Positions 52,200 through 64,000 of a stretch of 64,000 nucleotides of DNA are shown piece after piece. Source of the DNA: Burhinus oedicnemus. Taxonomy: Eukaryota > Chordata > Aves > Charadriiformes > Burhinidae. The stretch lies in contig VFFE01009152.1 in assembly GCA_008921705.1 (NCBI GenBank), forward strand, positions 989,429 to 1,053,428, in the 5' to 3' direction. The position numbers and the translations under genes were made by a program. Numbering within the stretch: position 1 is the first letter of the stretch; each line of letters opens with the position of its first letter. The notes below the pieces were generated by a model that was given only the letters and a program-made list of their open reading frames with translations, made no database searches and was not told the origin of the DNA.

Positions 52200-52848
52200 T
52201 GTGACGGTGTGCTTCCCCCCTCTCCAGGCACCACCTGATCTTTACCTCCTGTAAGCCTGCCCAAGCGACAACGACCCGTGGTGGTCATAACGCGTGCACA
52301 TAGCCGTGATGGCGGCATGCGGGGCTCAACGTGGTTTCAAGGAGACAGATAACAACACAATAGCCAAGGGGTAACTTGAGAAATGCTGGTTTCTGTGGTC
52401 AATATGCAAATATGACTATAGGTCAATCATCTTACCCCCATAAATAGTGAACTGCCCAAGAGCCCGCTGAGCTCTCCTGAGCGGCAGCAGGCTGCACGCC
52501 AGGATCTCCCCTTGAGTAGGGACGCCTCCAAGGTTTAGGGACTCCTCAAGGTTCAGAGATTCCTTGCTGCAACAGATTCTCGGTAAGTGACTAATAGCAT
52601 ACTGAACATTGAAATCTTAGCTAAGTGATAAAAAGGATTGATTGCACATATATCTAATCCTTTAGACATAAACGGTTGACTAAGTCTGGGACTAGGGCTG
52701 GATCCAGCTGCACCTAGACTCCTCTGTGAGAAGGGGGTCCTTTCTGAAACCTTGACTCAACAGGAGGGTCTCCCTGACAGTTCTGTCTGATCTTGTCCTC
52801 TATAACCAAGTGTGCCTTGCCATCTCGAATCGTGTTAAAACTGTCACA
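52200..52848 (+). mobile_element. Solo-LTR-like endogenous retrovirus element
   Basis: The segment begins TGTGACGGTGTGC and can be read to AAAACTGTCACA, giving TG...CA ends with a 6-bp inverted terminal repeat (TGTGAC/GTCACA). Inside it a TATA-like CATAAATAG (about 52,440) precedes CTCGGTAAGTGACTAATAG and other wording typical of avian ERV LTRs. No clear target-site duplication is seen, and related-looking sequence continues to about 52,940, so the right border is uncertain. No retroviral coding sequence is attached. Confidence 0.55.
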
Positions 52849-55800
52849 TTTACCATCAAACTTTGTTAAGTCCCTGTTTTATATCAAGAAACGTACTGCT
52901 GCTTCTCTTTACGAGTGAATTGCATTGCTCCTTCCGCGACGGTGGCATTTGGTGGAAAGCAACTAATGACATTTCTGGCTGCTGGAAACATCGCCTGTTC
53001 TGTTGAGGTCTCCTCCTGTCACTTCTCTCTCCCTTCCCTCTCCCTTCCCACAACCCCAGGCAACTTTGTTTCTCATCTTTACCAGAAGGAACTAATGTTG
53101 TAGGATGATGATTATCCCATTGCACTTGACACCCTCTACACTACTGTAGAGTGAAAACGGTGGTGCCTTCCTAGTAGACCTGGCCGGTAAGTCGCAGCTT
53201 GGAGGGACCACTCCATTGCAAAGCACTTGTCATCACAGTGGTGGCATATGCAGCTTTTCAAGATTCCTATTTGGATACTGAATCTGAAGAGGTTATAAAT
53301 TTATTTACCGATAGTGCATCAAGCTTTGTGTACCCTGTTGCACTGCCACTTCAAGTCTCTTTTGAACTGAAATAAAAGCAAACAGCAGAGGCTGGGGCTT
53401 TCAAGATAATATCATTTATCTTCTGAAAATCTGCTTTTTCGATGTCAGGCAAACCAATTTCACAATAGCTAGAAAAGATCTTGTCTGCCATTGCTGTACT
53501 TTTATTGGTCTTTAATGTAACTTGAAAATATTAGGCCATATTGTAGTGTTCAATTTTCTATCAATTTTTCAGACAGTCTGATAACACAAATGAAAAAAGT
53601 GCCTGTAATTAGACATCATTCCTAAAGCTGAGGGACTTTGGAGAAAGCCACGCAGCAAGCTTCCTCTGCATGTGAAACTTCAAAGTGCTTCCTAGATTCA
53701 TGAACTAGAGGCAAACTTGAAGTCAGCAGGAAAAGTGTCAGTAAACGATGAGAAAAAAATATGGCCTTTGTGTTTGAAGGAGACATTTTTGCCTTCTGAG
53801 AGAAGCTAAAATAAAATGTTCACATCTGCAGGACAAAGCGGTGGTAGCAAGGCTGGCCATGCAAGCACCATCTTGCGCAGCCAGCTTAAGTGGCTTCAAT
53901 GCAGTTCTCCTTCCTGAGGATTTCTTGCACAAAGGAGGATTGCTCACCACTTTTTCTGGTTCAGAGGCAATTCAAAACATCCAGGTGATTGTCAGGTGTC
54001 TTCCTTGGAAGTGGTGTCTACTAATGCAGTACTAGTTGGCTGCTGTGGGAGAGGAACAGCAGAGGAATGACACAGTGGTGCAGTGGGCCAGCCCACGGTT
54101 AGCCCAAGATTAGAATGGCAAGTCCTTTACGCCAGGATCCCAAATTGTGCCAATGCTTTGTGTTTTCAAGCAGCTGAATGTGCTTTGTAGTATTTTCTTA
54201 TGTTTCTGCTTGGTCTCCAGTCTTTGTGCAAAAAAGGTTTCTTCTCTAAAGCTGATAGAATTTAACTGTTGCCCTTGCAGTTAAAATAGCAGCAAGAAAA
54301 ACCTAACCAGTCAAGCCAAAAAGGGTAGTTTATGAGGTTTTATAAAACTTTTGTTGGAATAAAGATCATTTGAGTCATTCTCCTCTGATTCACCCACAGC
54401 TCATCTGCAAGCAAGCCCCTTTCACAGAGGAATTAGGCTGCACTCAATCCCTAGTAAATTCAGCTGATGAGATGGCTCCACTGACCCTCTCCATCACAGC
54501 AGCAGCTCTTGCTGCCTGACACCGGGGCACATTGCTGCCACCAGCTGTGACTTAGCATAATTCTGCTCAGCACACGAGCTGCTATGTGTCCAGGGGCTCA
54601 TCAGGGATGAGCAGAAGGTTTACGAACTTTCTGGAGCTTGTTTCCAAAAAGCCTCTTGCTAAAAAGTCATAATGAAGAAACTGGTTCTTACTAGGACAAT
54701 TTTACGCCTTTTAACTAGGGGTTGAAGCTTTAAGCTGCTTTTCTCTCCCTTTCCCCTGCAGGAAGGGGAAAGGCTTGGAGACTAGCAACAGTCTGCAAGA
54801 CCTATGGGGAAACCATAAAAGCAGTTTCACTTTTTCTGGTGGATACTCCTGCCATCCTGGTCCAACATCTGCAATGACATTGAGATGCATGACATTGCAC
54901 GGGGCAAAAAATTTTGCAATTGCTGTCAGTTTTACTTTAATACTTCTTGCTGTGTTCCCCTAGAAGATCTTCTGTGAATCCTAGATCTTCTGTCACCAAA
55001 GAGTTAAAGAGGCAGCACATTGTGGCTCTGCCACCACTGCAAGTCTCCTTTTTTCTGGGATAACATTGTTTGGTGGCGGCCCCTTTCTTAGGATGATGTC
55101 TGCCCCTTTTTATATTTATTAGACCCTATAGAATCTCTTTCTTATACTAAATTACATCTTCTTAATGATATATGATTTTATACAAGTATTATAGTCTTTA
55201 CTGAGTGATGCCCAGGGGTCTGAGAAGGAAAGGCAAGTGAAATGCTTTCTTCAAATGTGGCTTAGCAGGGCATGTCTTTATTGGGGGATGGTTTTTTAGT
55301 GACCTCTTAAACAAACAGAAAATCTTCATTTAATTCAGATACCTTTTATTATAGTTTGAAGTTACCAACAAAATAACAAGGAACAAAGAGAGGTCTCCGT
55401 GCAAGACACCCTGCCGCTGAGGATTCACAGGGCTTTGGAAGTATGCTTAATTCAAACAGGAGTGTAGAAGTACTCTTAATTCAACCCAAGAGCAGGTTAA
55501 CACTGAAAGGGATTGTCCTACCCTCTCCACACCTGGCCATGAAGTCCCACTGCCCCTTTTGAACTGCTTCCATGCAGTAGGTTGGATCAGTGTGAGATGA
55601 AATCATTGTTCCATAAGATGACTCATGTTACAAAGCTGTGCCCTGGGATCCCATCATTAAATCCCCCACAAGTGGTCCTTTAAAAGCCCTCCTCTTAAGG
55701 GTGCCAGGATACTGAAAGCAAAAAGCATTTACATTTCCCCTGAAGACCCAGTCCTTCCATCAGCCCTCAGAGCAGTTTACTGACTAAATCTTCTATGCAT

Positions 55801-56493
55801 TTGAATAATTTATCATATGAATAAATTCATTTATGCTGAATGAAGAGGTGGACTACTGGGATGCAGTAATGCCAACACAACAAAATTGAAGCTGGGGAGG
55901 TGGGGGAAATGAACCCGTAACAATGGCAAGCAGTACTGTCTGCTCAGGTGGCAGGAGACAGCTGTGACCACATCTGAAATACGAGAGTGTGGGGAGGTAC
56001 AGAGCGGCATCTGAAAAGGGCTTTAGAATAAGCAGAGCTGAGCAAAAACCAAGCTGCTCTTTTTGAGCTGCAAAAATATGGTTGTTATAGAATGACTGAA
56101 AACTAAATTGCAACTTTTACATCTCATTCCAGATTTTCCAGTTCAGGAAGTATGTAACATTCCTGTGCCTTTTACTTCCCACTGACACTTAAGAAATAGA
56201 AGTCTCAACTCCTGCCAAACGACCTGTCAACCCAAGGCTCTGACCTGGGCAACTGATGAATACATGTTAGAGATGCATGCAGTGCAAAGACTGAAAATAT
56301 TAAAAGCCAGATCTGAAGTAGCGTAAACTGGCTTTGGTCCAGCTTACACCAGCTGCTGATCTGGTCCGTAAGTCTTACAGCAGTAACAGTTGGAGGGATG
56401 ATGGTTTGCATTCACTAAACGCTGATGAGGGCTACCTAACTAGGTGTGCTTTGCTGGCATTTGTGGCCAGGAGATTGATTGTATCGAGCATTT
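52849..56493. other. Intergenic DNA / S100Z 3' region
   Basis: No further gene is recognised. A minus-strand AATAAA at 55350-55345 could end the S100Z transcript, giving a 3'UTR of about 1.1 kb, but this is a guess. A TC-rich stretch lies at about 53,025-53,055. Confidence 0.4.
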
Positions 56494-56652
56494 TTAAAAT
56501 CCCTCTTTCTTTAGCTGTTCTTCGAAGAAATCATTACATGCTACGGTCAAAGCAGCAACCAGAATGACAAATTCATTAAAATCCACTTCATTGTCTTTAT
56601 TGGAGTCCAGATCTTTCATAATCTTATCAACCAGAAGGGGGTCCTTTTGGCC
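56494..56652 (-). CDS. S100Z: S100Z coding exon 2 (C-terminal EF-hand, stop)
   Basis: After the TCTCTTCAG acceptor the exon reads [20 protein letters not shown] and continues through the EF-hand to LKKEGF and TAA (56496-56494). It has 52 codons plus stop. Confidence 0.96.
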   Translation of the reverse strand, partial: GQKDPLLVDKIMKDLDSNKDNEVDFNEFVILVAALTVACNDFFEEQLKKEGF

Positions 56653-57991
56653 CTGAAGAGAAAGAAAAGTGACTTAGCTGTGTAGATCTTGAATGTGTGG
56701 TTCTGACACACCCGGTAGTGCAACCCACTGCTATGTCACAAGCCCCGATGCTATTAAATAAAAGGCCACGTGAAATATGCACCTGAATATACTACTAGCC
56801 ATAGCATTAAAAACATAGGTCTGGAGTCCCAAAAGTGCACAGCAACAGAAACTGAAGACAGTGCAACTCTTAGAAGGAATACAGGTACTAAACAGTCACT
56901 GAAATGAATCAAACAGATTTTAGAAGCTACTGAGCACTGGTTTCTTTTGACAACATGGATCTATAATGTGCATTTCTCTGTATCATCCCTTAACAAACAG
57001 TACTTAAATTTTCAACAGGCTATTCATAAGTGGTCATATTATACATCCATTCATCACTTTCAGAAGATCTCTACTTAGCAAACAACACATCCTATTCAGT
57101 GAGAGTAAGAACAGCGAATCTCATAATAATAAATCAATAGCCAAGATTAAAAGAATATCCAAGGAAATGGATACAATATAAAAAAAAAATCCTGCTGGTG
57201 GTGATAGGGTCCACAATTTTTACAATTAAGAGGATACAGAAAATCAACTATGAATCTAGTCATTATTCCATAAAAAGCATCTGTGCTGTGTAATGCAGAA
57301 CGTAACAAATGTACAAAGAGATATACACATCAGCAGCTTATCGCTGAAAGGATTTTCTTAGCATCTCTCTACAGGGCACACGAGCAGCTGTACTGTGCCT
57401 GTGACCATTGTGCACAAGCTCCTTTGTTGTCTCATAAGAACTGGTTGCTGGATTTAATTCTTCAAAGGACTTATCTATGCCCTATTATTAAAAATGAACA
57501 AACAAAACCCCAAATTATTAAAGGCTGATTTCGCATCAATTTTCCTACTGCTTCTAGGCTGCCCTTGCCCGCCTGCTCAAAAGCACGGAGAAGTAAGCAG
57601 AGCACAGATACTTGTCTCTGCTGCTGGTGGCACATGGCAGGACACCCAGGCTGGACCACCCTCTGAAAACACATTTCTCAAACGGGACATTTGATCTCAT
57701 CTCCTTCTGTCCGGCTCCACAAAGACAACTGTCACCTGAGAGGCTGTGGCAGGATATGCCTTGCAGAAGGAGATGCTATTCCTGAACACTTGGATAGCTG
57801 CTTATCCCACCCATGAAAGAGTAACAAGAGGTTCAGGAGCTGCATCTTACTGAGAGGAAGTCAGTGAGCTCGCTAGTGAGGAGCTCCTTGAGTTCTCCCT
57901 TACTGAGCTTGTATCTGTCTCCTTCTTTGCCAGAGTAGTGATGGAAAATCCTGATCAAGGTGTCCATCGCGTCCTCCAGCGGTGTGGACAT
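56494..57991 (-). CDS. S100Z: S100Z, EF-hand calcium-binding protein (two coding exons, complete)
   Basis: The CDS is 57991-57851 plus 56652-56494 on the minus strand: 141 + 159 nt, 99 aa plus stop, the same length as human S100Z. The first exon reads [20 protein letters not shown]... and carries the S100-specific N-terminal loop around residues 20-33. The second carries the canonical EF-hand loop Asp63-Glu74 ([12 protein letters not shown]) with calcium ligands at standard spacing. The C-terminus [15 protein letters not shown] matches human ACNDYFVEQLKKKGK and separates it from S100A1, S100B and S100P. S100Z is a cytosolic dimer that binds calcium. The exon break after Ser47, between the two EF-hands, is the S100 family norm. 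No lesion is seen. Position upstream of CRHBP supports the call. Confidence 0.96.
56653..57850. other. S100Z: S100Z intron
   Basis: The 1.2-kb GT-AG intron separates the two EF-hand exons. No repeat or RNA gene is recognised. The plus-strand frames in it are chance. Confidence 0.75.
57851..57991 (-). CDS. S100Z: S100Z coding exon 1 (N-terminal EF-hand)
   Basis: Forty-seven codons run from [11 protein letters not shown] to TDFLS, phase 0, followed by GTAAGA. The ATG was chosen over the upstream in-frame ATG because it matches the S100Z N-terminus. Upstream codons lack homology and are 5'UTR or intron. Confidence 0.95.
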
Positions 57992-60900
57992 AGCAGTGTG
58001 CGGGAGAGCTGAGGGGCAAAGATCCAGAGTCAGTGACATCGCACAGGAGCCAAACCAAAGGCCAGTCTCAGGGAAGGGATGGAGGTCTAGCTGAAGACAG
58101 AAACTGTTACCAGTACTGAAAAACCGAATTTTCGATTGATCCATCCTGTCAGCTGTGTGTAAGCAAGGCTAGACTGTTATAAAACATTGTCCTGAACTCA
58201 CTAGCAATTACTTCAAAAATGAAAGCCTTCATTTAAGAAAGGGATCTACTGTGCATCCATTTTGCAAAGCTACTGTAAAAGGAAATCTCTCATACCCATA
58301 GCTGAAAACACAGGGAAAATGAAGACAGACCCTCCTACCTGTTTATTCAAAAATTTTCTCAAGAAAATGAGATCAACAAACAACAGAGTCCAAAGCGGAT
58401 CCGCAGTGTCACAGAAAGCTCCACATCAGTTTCTTAGGTGGTTAGAGGAAAGTCACCAGTAATAAGGATAGAAGCACCAACTTTTAATTTATTCAGTCGT
58501 GTTTGCTTGGGCTGACCTTTTTTCCTGTAAATTACCTGGAATAAACAAATGTGAGCTAAGCATCCCTGAGGGTTTGCTTCACTGAGCGTGCAGCAGGAAG
58601 GTACACAGGGAAGCACCACCAAGAAAAAAGATGGAAATGTAATTAGTTTAGCTGACTCAAAAAATAACTAAAAATAGAAATCAGGTGAAAGGGAAACATT
58701 ATGTTGATGAAGCCCCAGGAGAGAGATTAAAAAGCCAGAATGAAATTCAAGGTAAGACTGCAGTCCTGAACAATATCACCGTGCAAAGGCTAAGACTTAC
58801 CTGCTTTACAGGCTAGCTGAGGTATATGCAAGAAAACACTCAGATCACAGAAGGTGATGGTCACCTTCCTTTCAAAACCCATGCACAGGCTCCTGTTTAT
58901 CAGGCTGAGAGGGTGGATTACACAAATAGAGACAGACGTATAATTGTCACAAGGATGACGGGGCTTCTGTTTCCCTCTGCATTTGCCTACTCTGTTCAAT
59001 AAAAGCTGCTTGCTGTAAATGGGTCACTAAAATATTCACTAGGCAGAGCAGAGTGCTGCATGTGGAACGTATGAGATATTTTTTATCATTTGACCTTTTA
59101 CAAATACGCCCATCCGGGGGCCTGAAGGTCAAAATTAGAAAATGTTAACAATCACTAAGTCAGTATAAAACAACTTTCCCCCATTTTCAAAAGAACTCTT
59201 CCTAATGTGTCTCTCTGCACTTTTAAAGCTGAGAGTCTAAACGCCTTGGCACGGGCAGCCAGTGTTCAAAGATAACTTGAGTACCTAAGGGTAGGCTTGT
59301 AGGTGAGTTTGACACAAATTCTTTGAGACATCTACCTTTATTGTCTGATGTCTCCATAAGCCTAAAACATTGGCTCTTGCCAAATGAAATTCTTGCTGTA
59401 GTCCATGTGTCCTTGGGAGCAAATGAGGAAACCAGTTTCAGAGGAAGGTGTGCCTGAAATTACAGTGTGCACTGATCAGCAGGCTTGGCTTCATTTTTAC
59501 AGTCCTGCACAACAACTGCAGTTCAACGTCTCCCTTTTAATAGGTGATCTTCCCCCAGGAGAGCTTCTCCTGCCCCGTCCCCAGGGACTCGCCAGCCCCA
59601 GGGGCAATAGCTGGTGGATGCAAGAAACAGCATCTTCACTACGGTAGGGCCGACTTACTACCCAAAACAGCAAATAAACACAGTTTTCACGACAGCCATA
59701 TGTAATGGAAAACTGGTTGCTTCAGGTTTGCTTTCCCTCAATAAAGCCTTCCACCTGCTGCACACGCACATCCAGCGAGCACAACTGGGCAAATAAACAG
59801 CAAGAGGGCACACAGCTGCAGCTCCTTCCCTCTTTTATTTGAACAAGAATGAGGTGGGCATTGTTTTTAGCTCTGAAAGCCTCCAGGCACTTGCAATTTT
59901 GAGCACCACAGTAGATCTCAGCCCAAACCTCTGCCTGCCTCCTTTGCCTCCAGACACGATGCTTCTTCCATCTGTGCCATTGTGACAAGTCTCCACAACC
60001 TGAGGGGTCTTGGCTGTGCCTCTGGGAGAAGGGGTAGGGAAGGGGGGCCACATAATAATGCTGGATCCCAGCAGTATGGGAGGTGATGGTGTGTAAAGCA
60101 TTGTTTCTGAAACAGTAGGCAGGCTCTTCTGGTTAGAGGTTCCTGCGGACATGCACAACACTGCGTGCAGGACGTACACCTTCACCTTCCATCACTGCGG
60201 TTGTGAGTGCTCACCAGGGATGCGGGAGAGCCAATGCTCAAGTAAATTTTAGAAAAGGCCCAGGTGGAAACCAGCCTGGAAATGTTGATATGCAACAAGC
60301 GGAACCTAATCACTCCTGGAGTCAGAGGAAAGTTGGGGAGGTGAGTTGCTTTCCTCTTCTGTATTTGGGGATAGCTAATGGGTGCCCAGTTTTGTACAGA
60401 GGGAGTCCCTGTGCTCCAGCAAGCACAGGGATCTAGCGGGACCATATGCAGCACGTGAGAGAAAAACACGGGTGATATCAGGTGCAGCACAGCTCTCCCA
60501 ATTAGATCCTGGGCATTCTCTGTGTCTTTTCAGATGCTAAGAAAAAGAATGGAGTCTCTCAATAGGTACAGCTATGCAGGGCTATGTCTTGCCTGTGATG
60601 CTTCTAACTATTGCTCAGAAATATTAACCAGGTAAACATCAAAACACTGGGTTTTTTTTTTGCCATTTATTCAACAACAGTTTCAGCCACAACCAGAAAA
60701 GAAACATGGCTCTGTCAATACATAAGTAAAAAATCCTCCTGTTTGTCTATATATTACATTGATCTTCTGGCAGATGAATATTGCAAGTTAATTACCTAAG
60801 CAGAGTGTACAGGAGGTACAACTTCCAGGAAGAAGGTATAAACTTTCAGAGCTGCCATCCTCAGGACAGAAGAAAGAAGGGTTTCCTCTATCATCTCCAG

Positions 60901-61505
60901 GACATCAGCTCAATAATTTATACAGTGATATAATCTGCACGGTCTCTTTCTAGCTACTCTCACTCCAGCTAATTGTGTAAGAAACTCTCTATTCCATGCT
61001 AGTGGATTACATGTACACAGGGAATGGCTGCACTGAGCTTTTTTGTTAAGAGGTCTATCCAATTTGCTGTGTTCATCCCTTTCCTCCCTGGCTAGTGATA
61101 TCCTGCCAGTGGCTCCAGTGACAGCAGAGATCTCCTAACTCCTGTGAGGGGAGGTCCCAGAGGCTACTCAAAATTCATTACTATCAATCAACTGTTTTTA
61201 ATCCTTCATGCAGAACTCCAGCACGATCCAGTTTTGTATGATACCTAATAAGCACTGAAGACAACTAAAGTCAATGCAGCCTGCGAGCACTTCTGTATCA
61301 GGGCAAGACCCAACTCTATGTCAGCAACCACCATTCTCCCATCAGTCCTCTTGTGCACTCTAGTTTCCACCAGGCTAAACACAGGAGCAGCACTAGACAT
61401 GCGGTTGACAGGCAGTAGGGCTGCAGCATGACTGTAGACATGGAGAAGACTGGTGCCTTCCTCATTCATGACCAAACTCTGTCTGTCAGAGCTTGCCAAA
61501 TCATG
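57992..61505. other. S100Z upstream region
   Basis: Non-coding first exons of S100Z may lie here, as in other species, but none can be identified from sequence. No promoter with clear elements and no other gene is recognised. Confidence 0.45.
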
Positions 61506-61507
61506 GC

Positions 61508-61890
61508 AGTGTTGGTGGGAAGGCACCTCTGGAGGTGCCTAGTCCCACCTCCTGCTCAAAGTGGGATGATGACCAATGCCAGATCAGATCAGCCACGGCT
61601 TTGTCTAGTTAAATTTTGAAAACCTCTAAGGATGGAGATTTCACAAGTTCTTGGGTAACCTGCTGTGGTGCTGCACTACCTCTCTGGGAAAAATGTTTAC
61701 CCTAATGTCCAATCTGAGCATCCCAAGCTGCAATCGTGGCCATCGGCCCTTTTTGCACCACCTACCACTAACACAAAGAGTTCAACTTTGTTGACTTCAT
61801 ACATTCCCTTCAAATAGTCTTGGCTCCTCACTCAAACTCTAAAATACACTTGAAAGCAGCCTGTCCCCTGACTCGCCCAATCTAGTTCCA
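61508..61890 (-). mobile_element. CR1 LINE 3' fragment, minus orientation (longest in window)
   Basis: The plus strand carries GGAAGGCACCTCTGGAGGTG, then CCTCCTGCTCAAAG, then GTCTAGTTAAATTTTGAAAA, then CTCTCTGGGAAAAATG and CCTAATGTCCAATCTGAGC. These are successive landmarks of antisense CR1 3' sequence in the right order. About 320-380 bp are recognisable before identity fades. Confidence 0.82.
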
Positions 61891-64000
61891 TGTTTTAGTG
61901 TCCCCTTCATGTTACGTGCTTGCCCCTTGGAGACTGCTCCAGCTGTGCCCTTCTCCTAATGGGTATTTCAATATTAAAGTGCGCACTGTGAAATCAATGG
62001 CTGTCAGAAGTAGAAGAACATATTTTTCACCTAGCATGGCACAAATACTCTATAGGGCTGAGTTCTGCCATCTTTGCTCAAGCAGTAACAGATGTTAGGC
62101 TTAGAGAATGAGTCAGCCATCTGATTTCACTGGGGGCTACTGAGAGAGGCAGAAGTTGTTCCTTGCCCTGTAAACCTGAGAAAGGACCCAACCAGCTATG
62201 ACTTCTTCCTTTAATTTTAGTTGGGGTAATTTAGAGGTACACCCAGCTGGGAGGCTCTATGGGACTGCTCCTCCCCTCCTATCTGGAGATGGGGCAGTCA
62301 GATCACAGGAAGAAAATCTTATCGCTCGTCTCTGCTCCTCAAAATACTGAGCAAAGTTCTGCCCTGTGTGAAAGCAGTCAGCCCTTGACATAGGTCAGCA
62401 GGCCCCTTCCCCCACAGCTGGGAAGAAGAAGCTTTGGCTTCTTCACCAGGATTTTTCCTTGGTCTCTTCTTGAGACAACATAACGCAGAGGCTGCCTATA
62501 AGCCAGAGCAGCCTATGTGACAGTCTAAGCCACAGTAAAATACTGCTCAGCTTAAGTGGGAGGATCTCATACTTAGGGCATCTGGTTTTCAACATTTGCC
62601 AGAATGCACGTGGGGAATATTTTCTCACAAATAATTATTGCACTGGGAAAGGCAAGTCAGCCTCCCACCCACATCCTGCCATTATTTATTTTTCCCAAAC
62701 TCACACTGTTCTTGTGATGCACGTGTTTTGAATCAATGTTGTACCCCTAAAGTAGGAAAAGGTGTGATGGGAAGCAACAGGGAACACTGTAAGTAAGGCT
62801 CAGAAGGACAGATATACTATACGCTAAAAAGCTTAGATTAGATTAGAGCCTAGATTAGACTAAAGAGTTTATTAATATAGACTAAAGAGCTTATAAGAGA
62901 CTTACATTTGAACCAGTATTCCTTGTTAAGTTATAATGAGCATTTTTACATTTTTAGGATTGCTAGGATTTTCATTTGTGTTTTATTTCCATATCTGGGT
63001 GTTTGACTGATTTATCCCTTTACATCAGGCATATCTTCCTTCCCCACAGTTTCTGGTTCACATCTTGAAGTCTGCTTTAACTGCTGTGATCCCACAGGCA
63101 GCAGAATGGCAAAGAACTATTAAAGCTTTTGCTAATAGCTTTTACCACCTAAATTCAGTGGTTTACTCCGTAGGCATCTTTTTTTAATTGGTTACACTTC
63201 AAGGGCTGCTCAACTGAAGTGTATCCTGATCTCATTCTCTGATGAGTCCTGTTTTGGACAAGATTGTACACTTCTTTTCCAAATATGTAAATGACTTTTT
63301 CATCAAAATGTCCACATCATTGAACTCCCGTAGTGGCTTGTTCCCGTAGTGGTCATTTCTCTTGTGATACTTGTTTAGGACAGAAATTGGAGCATTATCT
63401 GTACTTGAGGCACTGACTTACATTACCACCTGCTGCTCCCTTCTCCTCCGCACAGAAAATTCGCCACCATTTCCGCCCTCTGCGAGCAACTACCCATTAC
63501 TAGCCTGCGAAGGCAACATCAGGTTGTATAGGAATGTACTGTTATCTGGCAAATAGCCTAGAAACCCTTCATTAACCCTAAACTGGAGTTTTGAACTGAT
63601 ACTCTGGCTACACAATCCTTTCTTCCTTGTAAGCCTCTGAAGCAGATATATCTACCCAGCCGTGTATCAGCCAAGCCATTTATTACTATAATGCAGTCTA
63701 TCTACACCAAGGGAGGATACCAAAATAGTGTAAAATACCCTGGTGTAGATACAGGGTCGGAGCCAGCTCTGCCTCAGGTGGTGGCGGGGGGTCCCGTTGC
63801 AGAGCAGCTCCCTCCCCACCCTGGCCCCGCAGTAACCAGAGAACCCAGCGCCAGCTGGCTCTGCTAGCTCACGTTACAAGTAGTATTTGGCAATACGTCA
63901 TTTTCTGAACAAAGCCAAGACAGTAATTCCCTTTGTGTTAAAACCACCAATCGATAACGCAGATCCACCCTTTTGAGACACACTGGTTCTGACTGACTCA
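61891..64000. other. Intergenic DNA at the right edge
   Basis: No exon is recognised. A short tandem array lies at about 62,831-62,900, where TAGATTAGA and TAGACTAAAGAG units are repeated. In other vertebrates F2RL1 follows in this direction, but no receptor exon is seen inside the window. Confidence 0.5.
62831..62900. repeat. Short degenerate tandem repeat
   Basis: Units of TTAGATTAGA, then two copies of TAGACTAAAGAG(T/C)TTAT..., follow each other over about 70 bp. Confidence 0.7.

Noticed and set aside
1..64000. CRISPR arrays, bacterial operons, tRNA or rRNA genes
   Set aside because: None seen; the sequence is vertebrate nuclear DNA and no tRNA A/B-box pair or rRNA segment was recognised.

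Overview
The window is vertebrate nuclear DNA, almost certainly from a bird. It is intron-rich and gene-sparse, carries CR1-type LINE 3' ends and two solo-LTR-like elements of avian type, and holds three genes recognised from spliced coding exons. All three lie on the minus strand: S100Z (about 58.0-56.5 kb), CRHBP (about 42.5-34.4 kb) and the first coding exon of AGGF1 (231-61), whose remainder lies off the left edge. This is the order and orientation of the human 5q13.3 block S100Z-CRHBP-AGGF1. In chicken that block is on chromosome Z, so a Z-linked origin is likely but is inferred.

Layout. 1-840 is a CpG island that holds AGGF1 exon 1 and its promoter, with ETS and NRF1 sites. 0.84-33.9 kb is the AGGF1-CRHBP intergenic region, with no exon I recognise. 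It contains one LTR-like element (6.04-6.57 kb), two CR1 fragments (10.1 and 16.1 kb), an unclassified inverted-repeat pair (16.4-16.6 and 18.2-18.4 kb), a hairpin-forming tandem duplication (28.42 kb) and several AT-rich blocks that resemble conserved enhancers. 34.4-42.6 kb is the complete CRHBP gene: seven coding exons, 969 nt of CDS, 322 aa, with a TATA box upstream. 42.6-56.5 kb is intergenic. It holds a solo-LTR candidate (52.2-52.85 kb) and, at 51.26-51.51 kb, a CRE plus TATA box plus well-placed ATG that opens a signal-peptide-like reading frame. 56.5-58.0 kb holds the two S100Z coding exons. 58-64 kb is upstream of the S100Z coding region and holds a long CR1 fragment (61.5-61.9 kb).

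The genes do not form an operon-like unit. CRHBP is a secreted binding protein for corticotropin-releasing hormone and urocortin. S100Z is a small cytosolic EF-hand calcium sensor. AGGF1 is a coiled-coil/OCRE/FHA/G-patch angiogenic factor. They are linked by ancient synteny. Most long reading frames elsewhere are chance ORFs and are left out.
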